Virus record (IMG/VR): IMGVR_UViG_3300021963_009201 | Span: 124,001-188,000 of that record | DNA length: 64,000 nt | Source: a virus | Reading direction: 5' to 3' (one strand) | Shown: in pieces, positions 37,881 through 44,412 of the stretch | Layout: every line of letters starts with the position of its first letter | Numbering within the stretch: the first letter of the stretch is position 1 | Notes under the pieces: model-generated | The model's database searches: none | Seen by the model: the letters and a program-made list of their open reading frames with translations, nothing else | Told to the model about the DNA's origin: nothing | Translations under genes and position numbers: made by a program

Positions 37881-38159
37881 TCACCTCCCTTCGTTGTCTC
37901 GAAGCCACTGCTGGACCTGAGCTGGATTGTCTTGCATGTACTTCAGCATCTTGGCATCGCGCGCATTGGTCCAATCAATGTAGACCAACACGAGGGTGAC
38001 AAGGGTTACCACAAGGAGTGCAATACCAAACATTCCAAATGGCGTCAATTGCTTGTTTTCTTGATACACAGTATCCTCCCAGATAACTGTTTCTTGTGCC
38101 TCAAAATCTACTGCGTCCATCATTGCATCCAACAATGGGTCTGATTCATAAACTTCCAT
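37881..38159 (-). CDS. Membrane protein, 92 aa
   Basis: ATG 38159 has AGGGAGA seven bases upstream, inside leader repeat B. An acidic N-terminus is followed by one hydrophobic helix (FGMFGIALLVVTLVTLVLVYI) and a polar end. Function unknown. Confidence 0.65.
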   Translation of the reverse strand: MEVYESDPLLDAMMDAVDFEAQETVIWEDTVYQENKQLTPFGMFGIALLVVTLVTLVLVYIDWTNARDAKMLKYMQDNPAQVQQWLRDNEGR

Positions 38160-38222
38160 TGTATATCTCCCTAGCTGTTTCTTGTGCCCCACAATAGGAC
38201 ACTCATCAGGGCGTTAATTCGC
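38160..38222 (-). repeat. Leader repeat B, copy 1
   Basis: The minus strand reads GAATTAAC, a short variable patch, GATGAGTGTCCTA, then GGGGCACAAGAAACA and CTAGGGAGA before ATG 38159. GTGTCC can pair with GGGCAC. It is about 60 bases and matches the leader at 38896 closely, so it is a shared regulatory unit. Confidence 0.75.
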
Positions 38223-38264
38223 CGACAGCCCAGGTTTAGCCCTTACCCTGGATGGGCGTAGAGA

Positions 38265-38525
38265 TCAGTATTCCTTGACCTCAATTACCGACATGGCCGT
38301 AACTCTAATCTTAGAGTTGGGATCCTGCCGGTCTTTCTTCGTTTCAGCCAGATACTCATCGCGAGCCTGGCAATCATCGAAGATCCAGCCTGAAGTAGGA
38401 ACCTTGCAAAAGTTCCCGAATTCGTCCAGGCCATGAAGAAAGTGGGTTTCTTCGTCCCACACTTCCCACTTCACTCCATGGTGGGATTCCATGCAGTTAA
38501 AGCAGAAGGATTCTTCATTTTCCAT
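38265..38525 (-). CDS. Zinc-site protein, 86 aa
   Basis: ATG 38525 has AAAGGGGG seven bases upstream; a GTG six bases earlier is in frame. FCFNCMESHHG is a CxxC-H zinc site, followed by an acidic Trp-rich segment and a charged tail. The gene starts after minihelix 2. Function unknown. Confidence 0.65.
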   Translation of the reverse strand: MENEESFCFNCMESHHGVKWEVWDEETHFLHGLDEFGNFCKVPTSGWIFDDCQARDEYLAETKKDRQDPNSKIRVTAMSVIEVKEY

Positions 38526-38563
38526 ATTCACCCCCTTTCAGTGTTGGTAGTTGGTGAATGGAG

Positions 38564-38605
38564 TTCCCCGCAGAGGAATCGAACCTCTGTGCAACCATTC
38601 GGGGA
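38564..38605 (-). ncRNA. Armless tRNA-like minihelix 2
   Basis: TCCCCG/CGGGGA acceptor, T-arm AGAGG-TTCGATT-CCTCT, discriminator A, and only ten bases (AATGGTTGCA) in place of the D- and anticodon arms. The acceptor stem and the 3' flank CTCC match copy 1, but the T-stem differs by paired changes, which argues for selection on structure. Confidence 0.65.
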
Positions 38606-38652
38606 GGTAGACATACGTTGATGGGGGTATGTCAGCCCCAGGTATTACTTGT

Positions 38653-38895
38653 TCAGGCAGACTGAGTCGCGGGATCATACTCGACCCATTGCTCAATCCG
38701 GCGTCCATCCCTTGTAGTGCAGGTAAACATGATATTACCTGGTAAATCAATACAGATGGTCACATCGGTATACATTGGTTTGTCACCTTCCTTATAGTTA
38801 AGATACACTGAGTACTGTTGCGGATACACTTGAGTAGACTCAAACTTAACCTCGTTGCCACGAAGGGTGTTGATGGTTCCATTGATGTATGACAT
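38653..38895 (-). CDS. Hypothetical beta-rich protein, 80 aa
   Basis: An almost all-beta small protein (VKFESTQVYPQQYSVYLNYKEGD, VTICIDLPGNIMFTCTT). Its leader is the second copy of repeat B. Minihelix 2 follows its stop by 47 bp. Function unknown. Confidence 0.65.
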   Translation of the reverse strand: MSYINGTINTLRGNEVKFESTQVYPQQYSVYLNYKEGDKPMYTDVTICIDLPGNIMFTCTTRDGRRIEQWVEYDPATQSA

Positions 38896-38957
38896 TGTAT
38901 TTCTCCCTAGTGTTTCTTGTGCCCCGTTGTTAGGACACTCATCGGCCTGTTAATTCA
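38896..38957 (-). repeat. Leader repeat B, copy 2
   Basis: It closely matches the leader at 38160-38222: GAATTAAC, GATGAGTGTCCTA, GGGGCACAAGAAACA, CTAGGGAGA, then ATG. The stem bases are kept while the loop differs, which suggests RNA structure. Confidence 0.75.
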
Positions 38958-38995
38958 GGGACACCCAGGGAAGGGTGTATTGGAGGCAACAATGA

Positions 38996-39700
38996 CTACG
39001 CTTGTCCCCAGTATTCACGCATACGTGCATTCTCCTGGCGATTGAGGCGAGCATTTACGCGCGCTGCCTTGAAATGACGAATGCCGGCACTAACAGCTTG
39101 CTTGATCGTCGAGATAGAGAAGACAAGCCCAAGGGTAAAGCCAATAACGCCTGCCCAGAAGTGAGCAAAATTGGCAGCAAACTCAAGAGTGTTGTACTTT
39201 GACCATGCATCCCACATAGCAAAAGGAACCACAAGGCTCATCATCATGGATGATCCACCAGCAATGACCTGCATAATGGAGAGACCATTGGAGTTCCAGT
39301 CATCATGGCTGCGACGATCAAGGACATATAACTTAACCATGGCAAAGAGACATGCGACAATAAGAGCATATCCAACGCCTGATGCACCACCAATAACCAT
39401 TGCCTTACCAAAGTTGATGGCAAAGTATCCGACAATAAGTTCCTGCACCAACATGATGGTAAGCATCTTGGTACGACCAATGAGCAACTCAACAGCAATG
39501 CCTGCTGGAAGGATCATGGCCATGTTCATCCACAGGTGACCTGCATCCTTATGGGCGAGCATTGAGGTGAGGATCTTGTGGTTCTCGACGTAAGTCGTGT
39601 CAAGGGTAAGGTTCTCCCACGTGTTGGTCGTGTAGAACAGGACGATGTTGATGATAACGAAGATGATGGTGATGAATGGAAACTGCTTGATGAATTTCAT
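38996..39700 (-). CDS. Rhomboid-family intramembrane serine protease, 234 aa
   Basis: The rhomboid hallmarks are present: HLWMNM (55-60) after the loop, GGASGVG (104-110) with the catalytic serine S107, and FAHFWAG (178-184) with the catalytic H180. Six hydrophobic segments are visible, the minimal bacterial rhomboid layout, and the C-terminus is basic. Rhomboids cleave single-pass membrane proteins. ATG 39700 has TTGGAGG upstream. It is the first gene left of the divergent control region, and the third intramembrane protease in this phage. Confidence 0.9.
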   Translation of the reverse strand: MKFIKQFPFITIIFVIINIVLFYTTNTWENLTLDTTYVENHKILTSMLAHKDAGHLWMNMAMILPAGIAVELLIGRTKMLTIMLVQELIVGYFAINFGKAMVIGGASGVGYALIVACLFAMVKLYVLDRRSHDDWNSNGLSIMQVIAGGSSMMMSLVVPFAMWDAWSKYNTLEFAANFAHFWAGVIGFTLGLVFSISTIKQAVSAGIRHFKAARVNARLNRQENARMREYWGQA

Positions 39701-40326
39701 TTGTATTGCCTCCAATGTAAGTAGATACCCCAGGGTGGGGGGTGGGCTCGATATTCGTCTCAAGCACACAACAATATCCAATAGATACCCATAAATTTTT
39801 TCTGTATATTTTCACCTAATAGGTTTTATATATGTCTATATGAGTTCAGATGTTTTTCTCTAAAAAAGTTCACCCAAAAATATTTTTCTCTCTATTTTTC
39901 TCCCTATAGGGTATATAAACATCTATACCTATAGGACGTGACTGAGAAGCCGGCGAACTAAACACACTCGAAGTCACTCCCCAACACACAAAAGTGCTAA
40001 GAAAGTCTAAAAACACACAAGGAAAGTTGAATCAGTCTCTAATATGTCATAGAATGGCCCGCAGAAAAACAAATAGAGGACAACTAAGACTACAAACAGT
40101 CTCTAAACACTCTAAAGGTCAATAGAAGACTCTAAGAAGACTTAAAGAAGCTCTTCATAATATGCCTACAATCTTTCAGAAAGAAAAAAGACTGTTCATA
40201 GACATCCCATCTAGGGGTTAAGGGACCTATTTTTTCAAAAATGAACTAGAAATACCTTAAAGTAGTTGGCATAAAAGTCTCAGATTAGCAAGTAGATAGA
40301 AAAGAAACTCTAAAACAAAGGAAAAC
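39701..40326. promoter_or_regulatory. Divergent AT-rich control region, 626 bp
   Basis: No supported gene is present. The left part holds three palindromic CCTA-AGG-type sites (CCTAATAGG near 39813, CCCTATAGGG near 39903, CCTATAGG near 39931) around TATATAA boxes. The right part has many CTCTAA repeats (GTCTCTAA, CACTCTAAAGG, GACTCTAAG) in direct orientation. Genes point away on both sides, so this region probably holds promoters and operators and could include an origin (inference). Confidence 0.55.
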
Positions 40327-40974
40327 ATGTCAAATAGCAAAAATACAATCATTTTATGTTCAGATATCTTCAAGATGGGACACTTACCTACCCATTTTGG
40401 GTTTCGGTTTGAAAGAAATGGGTTTGATGTACAGTATTTACCTTACCCTATGGCTAAGAAGGGTATTTCAGTTGAGAAGATAGCTGAAATGAATCTTAAT
40501 TTTGTTCAAGAACTGCGAGCAAAGTCGAAACATAGCGTTTTCATTGGCCATGGCATTGGTGGGAGGATCGGTATGGAGCTTTTGTGTCAAGATCCTTTAG
40601 CTTTTGACGCTGTCGTAACAATAGCCACATCCTATAAGGCGTCGTCTGCGATCGTCTCTGTGAGCGATATAGGGCCTTTAGAGGGCATTCTGGAAGCATT
40701 TTCTCCCCTGTTGTTGGAACTTAGAAAAGACGCGAATATTCCAGAACAACTCCTTATTCCGTCATTGTCTCTAGCAGCTCAGTTCGATTCGATCCTAGGC
40801 AGAGACGCTACAGCCGATATCATTGATGAACACACAACAATTCCATTAACAACACATTCTTCGATCCTGTCTTCAGGTAGAGCATACCTTGAGGTCTTAG
40901 GTTGGCTTAATTACGCCGTATTTAGCCCTCACAGCTTCGGCGGTAAAGACATCGATGATGTTGTAGTCAAGTAA
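40327..40974 (+). CDS. Alpha/beta-hydrolase-fold protein with replaced nucleophile, 215 aa
   Basis: The fold is suggested by FGFRFERNGFDVQYLPYP, then VFIGHGIGGRIGMELL at the nucleophile elbow and LTTHSSILSS near the usual His position. The elbow reads G74-H-G76-I-G78 where hydrolases have GxSxG, so the catalytic serine is Gly. The protein is therefore probably a binding protein. ATG 40327 has AAAGGAA upstream. It is the only plus-strand gene between the control region and the terminator at 41000. Confidence 0.65.
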   Translation: MSNSKNTIILCSDIFKMGHLPTHFGFRFERNGFDVQYLPYPMAKKGISVEKIAEMNLNFVQELRAKSKHSVFIGHGIGGRIGMELLCQDPLAFDAVVTIATSYKASSAIVSVSDIGPLEGILEAFSPLLLELRKDANIPEQLLIPSLSLAAQFDSILGRDATADIIDEHTTIPLTTHSSILSSGRAYLEVLGWLNYAVFSPHSFGGKDIDDVVVK

Positions 40975-40999
40975 CTTTCAATCGATTACAGACAAAAAG

Positions 41000-41030
41000 A
41001 AAAGCCCCTCCGTAAAAGGTGGGGCTTTCT
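41000..41030. terminator. Bidirectional intrinsic terminator
   Basis: AAAGCCCC pairs with GGGGCTTT, with further pairs (TCC/GGT) below the loop; A-rich sequence lies to the left and T-rich to the right. It can end transcripts of the converging hydrolase-like gene and the 109-aa gene. Confidence 0.85.
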
Positions 41031-41056
41031 TCATATATCTTGGGATTTAGTAAAGT

Positions 41057-41386
41057 TTAAATACTGTAGCGGTCACGCGTCACATCAATAATGACATCTT
41101 CGACACTAACACCACTCATAGTCGCAACCTCATGAAGCATTTTCCACTGTTCTTCTGTAAATATAACAGGCAGGGCATTACCTGACGGTGTAGTCACCCA
41201 AACAAAATACACCATAGGATCGGAAGCGGTCTCGTTCCAGGTACCCAGCTCATCGTCAAGCGTTTTAAAAATATTTTGCGCCGAGAAATCGGTCGAAACT
41301 TCCTTCGTGGAAGGAGTTTGACCGACCGGCTTTACAAATGGGAGTTGTAAATTTAAAAAAAATAAAACAATGTCGATGAAAAACAT
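41057..41386 (-). CDS. Hypothetical protein, 109 aa
   Basis: A short hydrophobic start (FFIDIVLFFLNLQL) may be a membrane anchor, followed by a polar domain (YFVWVTTPSGNALPVIFTEEQW). ATG 41386 has TTGAGG upstream. Function unknown. Confidence 0.65.
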   Translation of the reverse strand: MFFIDIVLFFLNLQLPFVKPVGQTPSTKEVSTDFSAQNIFKTLDDELGTWNETASDPMVYFVWVTTPSGNALPVIFTEEQWKMLHEVATMSGVSVEDVIIDVTRDRYSI

Positions 41387-41410
41387 AAACTACCTCAAGT
41401 GTTCTCTACT

Positions 41411-41515
41411 TCATTTTTTACAGCAGCGACCACACATATAAAACCAGCTAACATGACCAGAAGCAAAACGCCTCAACTCACTGTGAGAAGCTGGTGAACC
41501 ACAAAAACAATACAT
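41411..41515 (-). CDS. Small cysteine-rich protein, 34 aa
   Basis: ATG 41515 overlaps the stop of the AT-hook gene (TGATG) and has GAGG five bases upstream. CFCGSP and CGRCC suggest a zinc knuckle. Function unknown. Confidence 0.5.
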   Translation of the reverse strand: MYCFCGSPASHSELRRFASGHVSWFYMCGRCCKK

Positions 41516-41688
41516 CAAGCCTCAGGAGCCTTCTTGGGGCGACCAGGCTTCTTAGCTGTTGACTTTGTGGCAGCTTTCTTAGCTGTCTTTTTCTCAGCCG
41601 CAGGAGCCTCAGCCTTAACAGGCTTAGAAGCAGCAGCTAAAGTCGCTTTTGGATTAGAACCAAAAAGTTTCTTCAATTTATCTAACAT
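41515..41688 (-). CDS. Lysine/alanine-rich AT-hook protein, 57 aa
   Basis: ATG 41688 has AGGATAAT upstream. The protein is a histone-H1-like Lys/Ala repeat (KKTAKKAATKSTAKK) ending in the AT-hook core PGRPKK. AT-hooks bind the minor groove of AT-rich DNA. A likely role is coating or bending phage DNA (inference). Confidence 0.65.
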   Translation of the reverse strand: MLDKLKKLFGSNPKATLAAASKPVKAEAPAAEKKTAKKAATKSTAKKPGRPKKAPEA

Positions 41689-41765
41689 TTATTATCCTAT
41701 CATTTCTATTATGTTACCCTACAAGTCACATTAGTGACTATATAGAACTTGTTTGACAACTAGTG

Positions 41766-41849
41766 TCACTTCTTTTTCTTAGGTTTCCTCTTCTTCGGCA
41801 TCGTAACCGTTTGAGGAGGTGAAACTCTTATAACTTTCTTTATATTCAT
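41766..41849 (-). CDS. Very small basic protein, 27 aa
   Basis: ATG 41849 overlaps the previous stop (ATGA). The protein ends in PKKRKPKKKK, the same kind of tail as its two upstream neighbours. The overlap and repeated tail support it as a real gene. Confidence 0.5.
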   Translation of the reverse strand: MNIKKVIRVSPPQTVTMPKKRKPKKKK

Positions 41850-41959
41850 TTCTTCTTAGGCTTCCTTTTCTTCGTTGGTCGAAAAGACATAGAACCAGAA
41901 GGCTGACCATAGCCTACAGAAGCAGATTTACCATAACCGGAAGATTTAGACTTTTTCAT
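41846..41959 (-). CDS. Very small basic protein, 37 aa
   Basis: ATG 41959 overlaps the stop of the deformylase (ATGA). The protein is Ser/Gly/Tyr-rich (SSGYGKSASVGYGQPSG), then ends in TKKRKPKKK. It may bind RNA, DNA or ribosomes (inference). Confidence 0.5.
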   Translation of the reverse strand: MKKSKSSGYGKSASVGYGQPSGSMSFRPTKKRKPKKK

Positions 41960-42501
41960 CGCTTCTTCTTTGGTTTCGGTTTAGATTTACCAGAACTAAC
42001 TTTCCTATATTGAGCTAAAGCCATATGTTGCACCTCGAAATATTTTAGTTGGTCTTCAGATAGTAAGTCAATTACAAGCTTTCCATTCAAATGGTCAACT
42101 TCATGTTGGAAGATTCTACCCAAAAGACCAGACGCTTCCATCTCAAAGGTTTCACCATTCTTATCTAAAGCTTCAACCAATATAGTATTGGGTCTTTCGA
42201 CCGGAAAGTAGAAACCAGGTATCGATAAACAACCCTCGTCATAAAGAAACATATCATCTGAGGACTCTTTAATAACTGGATTAATAAAAAATTTGTGACG
42301 TCGATTTTCAAGATCAATGTAGCCAAAAATTGGTAGTTCAAAACCTATCTGGTTGGCGGCTAGGCCAAATCCTTGGCAGAATGGAAGCCTTCTAGAGATT
42401 TGCCATATAGCATCTTTGACTGAATCGTCAATATTTTCAATATGTGGAACTTCTTTTCGTAAAATATCGTTAGGATATTGAACTATAGGTATTTTTATCA
42501 T
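41956..42501 (-). CDS. def: Peptide deformylase with lysine-rich tail, 181 aa
   Basis: All three PDF motifs are intact: GLAANQIG (46-53), EGCLSIPG (89-96) with zinc ligand C91, and QHEVDHLNG (132-140) with H133, E134 and H137. PDF removes formyl from new proteins. A nonnative extension (SGKSKPKPKKKR) follows the usual C-terminus. Host and plant-type PDFs lack this tail; it could steer the enzyme to ribosomes or RNA (inference). ATG 42501 has AAAGG upstream and overlaps the upstream gene by 32 bp. Phage PDFs are known from marine cyanophages. Confidence 0.92.
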   Translation of the reverse strand: MIKIPIVQYPNDILRKEVPHIENIDDSVKDAIWQISRRLPFCQGFGLAANQIGFELPIFGYIDLENRRHKFFINPVIKESSDDMFLYDEGCLSIPGFYFPVERPNTILVEALDKNGETFEMEASGLLGRIFQHEVDHLNGKLVIDLLSEDQLKYFEVQHMALAQYRKVSSGKSKPKPKKKR

Positions 42502-42940
42502 AGAGACCTTTAAAGTGAGAAATGTTATCGCTACAGATTCCATAGAATCCGTTAAGCTTTTGGTCGTTTAATTCTGGAAGTACAGCAACAGATCTATCTA
42601 ATGGACCTATGCCCGGATAGCACCAAGTATAGCCCCTCGTAGTCAAGGCGAAGTCGTCAGTTTGGTGCCAAAAGACATTAAGAGTCTGGTACCTAAAAAG
42701 GATTTGGAAAGCTTCATGATTTTTGGTGTGTATCCAAATTTTACTAGCTCTGTGCATAAGCCAGTCTATAGGGATTCTATGCTGCGGCTCATCATGACCA
42801 AGGTACATTTTTCCTTTAGTAGACCATACATCTACTTCCGCATCATAGCCAAGATCTATGGCCGCATCGATGTAATCAGGGGCATTTTCCATCTCTAGAC
42901 TATATCCGTCAATGTTGCCCCTGTGAGCTATAAATTTCAT
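42470..42940 (-). CDS. GDPD-like (PLC-type phosphodiesterase fold) protein, 156 aa
   Basis: FIAHRGNIDGYSLEMENAPDYIDAAIDLGYDAEVDVW and MYLGHDEP match the glycerophosphodiester phosphodiesterase fold, with the HR and E-x-D metal residues and the LGHD catalytic His. IWIHTKN and FWHQTDD follow. The family can act on cell-surface lipids or sugars. The rest of the barrel is short, so substrate is unknown. It overlaps the deformylase by 32 bp and the glycan cassette on the other side by one base. Confidence 0.7.
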   Translation of the reverse strand: MKFIAHRGNIDGYSLEMENAPDYIDAAIDLGYDAEVDVWSTKGKMYLGHDEPQHRIPIDWLMHRASKIWIHTKNHEAFQILFRYQTLNVFWHQTDDFALTTRGYTWCYPGIGPLDRSVAVLPELNDQKLNGFYGICSDNISHFKGLYDKNTYSSIS

Positions 42941-43608
42941 TAGAAATCAACATCCCTTATTCTGTAAGATAAATCATCCACGTTTTTTACTTTTATATTT
43001 TTTGATTTTAAATATTTATCTAAAATCTCTTCCGCGTTTAAACTGGTATTGATAATTGATTCGGTATAAAAGTTTTCATCGGGTACACATTGAACCATAA
43101 CTTCTGGCTTACCATAAAAAAACACATCACTAAAAAATCCATTTGTTGGAGATAGTTTACCATAAAGGGTATTTTCTTCACAATATATCTTTTCTGGCAA
43201 AGAAAGTTCCTGTAGATCAAATCTAGTCCTGAACAATACATCATAATTAGTGTATGACTCTACTGCTAAGTTAATTGATCTTTTTATTTTCTTAAACATT
43301 AACAGAGTGTTAAGAGCGTTTACGTTGTGTGCTGTTGGCATTGCAAAATCGAAGTGATTTAAATAATCGTAGTCAGACCTTTTTTCTATATCGAGAACAG
43401 ACGGATGGTAAAGAGTCATCAATCCTTCTTGATTTATGCCATATCCATCATCATCTTTACTGCCTGACCAAAAAGTTGTATTGTTACCAGAACTAGTCCA
43501 GGTTGAAATATAAAATCTGCAGGACAAATCTTCTAACTGTTTGGTGGCAGGGGACATCACCTTATCGTAAGCCCGTGTATGCCCAGCAAAGCAGGCTGCG
43601 TACATCAA
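42940..43608 (-). CDS. Glycan-cassette protein, putative transferase, 222 aa
   Basis: ACFAGHTRAYDKV near the start, FYISTWTSSG and YDVLFRTRFDLQEL are motifs of a capsule/LPS glycosyltransferase-like group (FxGxxR, STW, YD-x-x-RxRxD). It overlaps the GT2-like gene by four bases. The activity is inferred only from the pattern and neighbours. Confidence 0.55.
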   Translation of the reverse strand: MMYAACFAGHTRAYDKVMSPATKQLEDLSCRFYISTWTSSGNNTTFWSGSKDDDGYGINQEGLMTLYHPSVLDIEKRSDYDYLNHFDFAMPTAHNVNALNTLLMFKKIKRSINLAVESYTNYDVLFRTRFDLQELSLPEKIYCEENTLYGKLSPTNGFFSDVFFYGKPEVMVQCVPDENFYTESIINTSLNAEEILDKYLKSKNIKVKNVDDLSYRIRDVDF

Positions 43609-44390
43609 TCTTCAACTTTCGCAACAAATGCGTGAAGCATATTATACCAACACCGTTCGTATTGCTCTGGGTATTTTTCCCTGAATGAATCTGGATATTT
43701 GAGCGTGTCAAAAAATATATCATTATTTTCAAGGACTAAACAATAGTCGTTTCTTTGCCAATTACTTTCCCAGCGGTCTTTTGCTCTTTTCATGACTTGA
43801 TCGTAGGACCTGTAAGTGTACTGCTTGTGCACGAAGTCAGTGTGTACAGCATGTGAAAGCGAGTTGTGCGGAATTACGGATCCGTGACCCTTTCCGTACT
43901 GGAAATCCTTATCAAACTTGAAATATCGATATTCAGTCCATCCCGGTGCCATATACCACTTAGAAAGTTTTTCTATTGAGTCGCCAGGTCGGAAGTTCCA
44001 ACTATCTCTTTGTGAAGAGTGCAAAAAGAAATGCTGGTTCACGATAGCAACAGAAGAAGCGTTGGGATTTTGCGATAGCATTTCTAAAGGATTGCTATCA
44101 GGGAACTCGTCTGGATGTAAAACACCCACCCATTCTTTTCCTGTTACTGATGCTTTAATTTTATCCCACAAAAATCCGCGTATGGAATCATTTGCGTGAC
44201 CGGAAATAACATTTTTATCTTTCTCATAAAACACGACTTCATCATATTTGGAGCAGATCTCACCGCCAATATCATCTTCTGAGCCATCTAAGACGAATAT
44301 CTGATCATAAAACTCGGTAATCCTAGTTAAGTATTCATCGAGTATATCGTTCTCGTCTCTCATCACCAAGAGCCCAACTTGTTTGTTCAT
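43605..44390 (-). CDS. Glycosyltransferase family 2-like protein, 261 aa
   Basis: The N-terminus VGLLVMRDENDILDEYLTRITEFYDQIFVLDGSEDD is a GT2-type Rossmann half (RDENDxLxEYL, FVLDGSxDD). VLHPDEFPD holds the DxD-like acidic site, and aromatic segments near WSNWQRNDY bind acceptors. It lies in a run of sugar-related genes that may alter the host surface or glycosylate virion parts. Confidence 0.75.
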   Translation of the reverse strand: MNKQVGLLVMRDENDILDEYLTRITEFYDQIFVLDGSEDDIGGEICSKYDEVVFYEKDKNVISGHANDSIRGFLWDKIKASVTGKEWVGVLHPDEFPDSNPLEMLSQNPNASSVAIVNQHFFLHSSQRDSWNFRPGDSIEKLSKWYMAPGWTEYRYFKFDKDFQYGKGHGSVIPHNSLSHAVHTDFVHKQYTYRSYDQVMKRAKDRWESNWQRNDYCLVLENNDIFFDTLKYPDSFREKYPEQYERCWYNMLHAFVAKVED

Positions 44391-44412
44391 AGTTACCTTA
44401 CTACGTCCTTAG

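Noticed and set aside
38160-38222. Hammerhead-like core (CTGATGAG ... GAAAC) in leader repeat B
   Set aside because: Two bases (AA) are inserted before GAAA, no flanking helices I and III exist, and copy 2 reads CCGATGA, which breaks the core.
39890-39912. T7-promoter-like CCCTATAGGGAGA on the minus strand
   Set aside because: Only the start region matches and it is part of a CCCTATAGGG palindrome; no T7-type polymerase gene is visible in the window.
40054-40125. 23-codon basic frame in the control region
   Set aside because: No SD and full overlap with the CTCTAA repeats, so it is probably chance.
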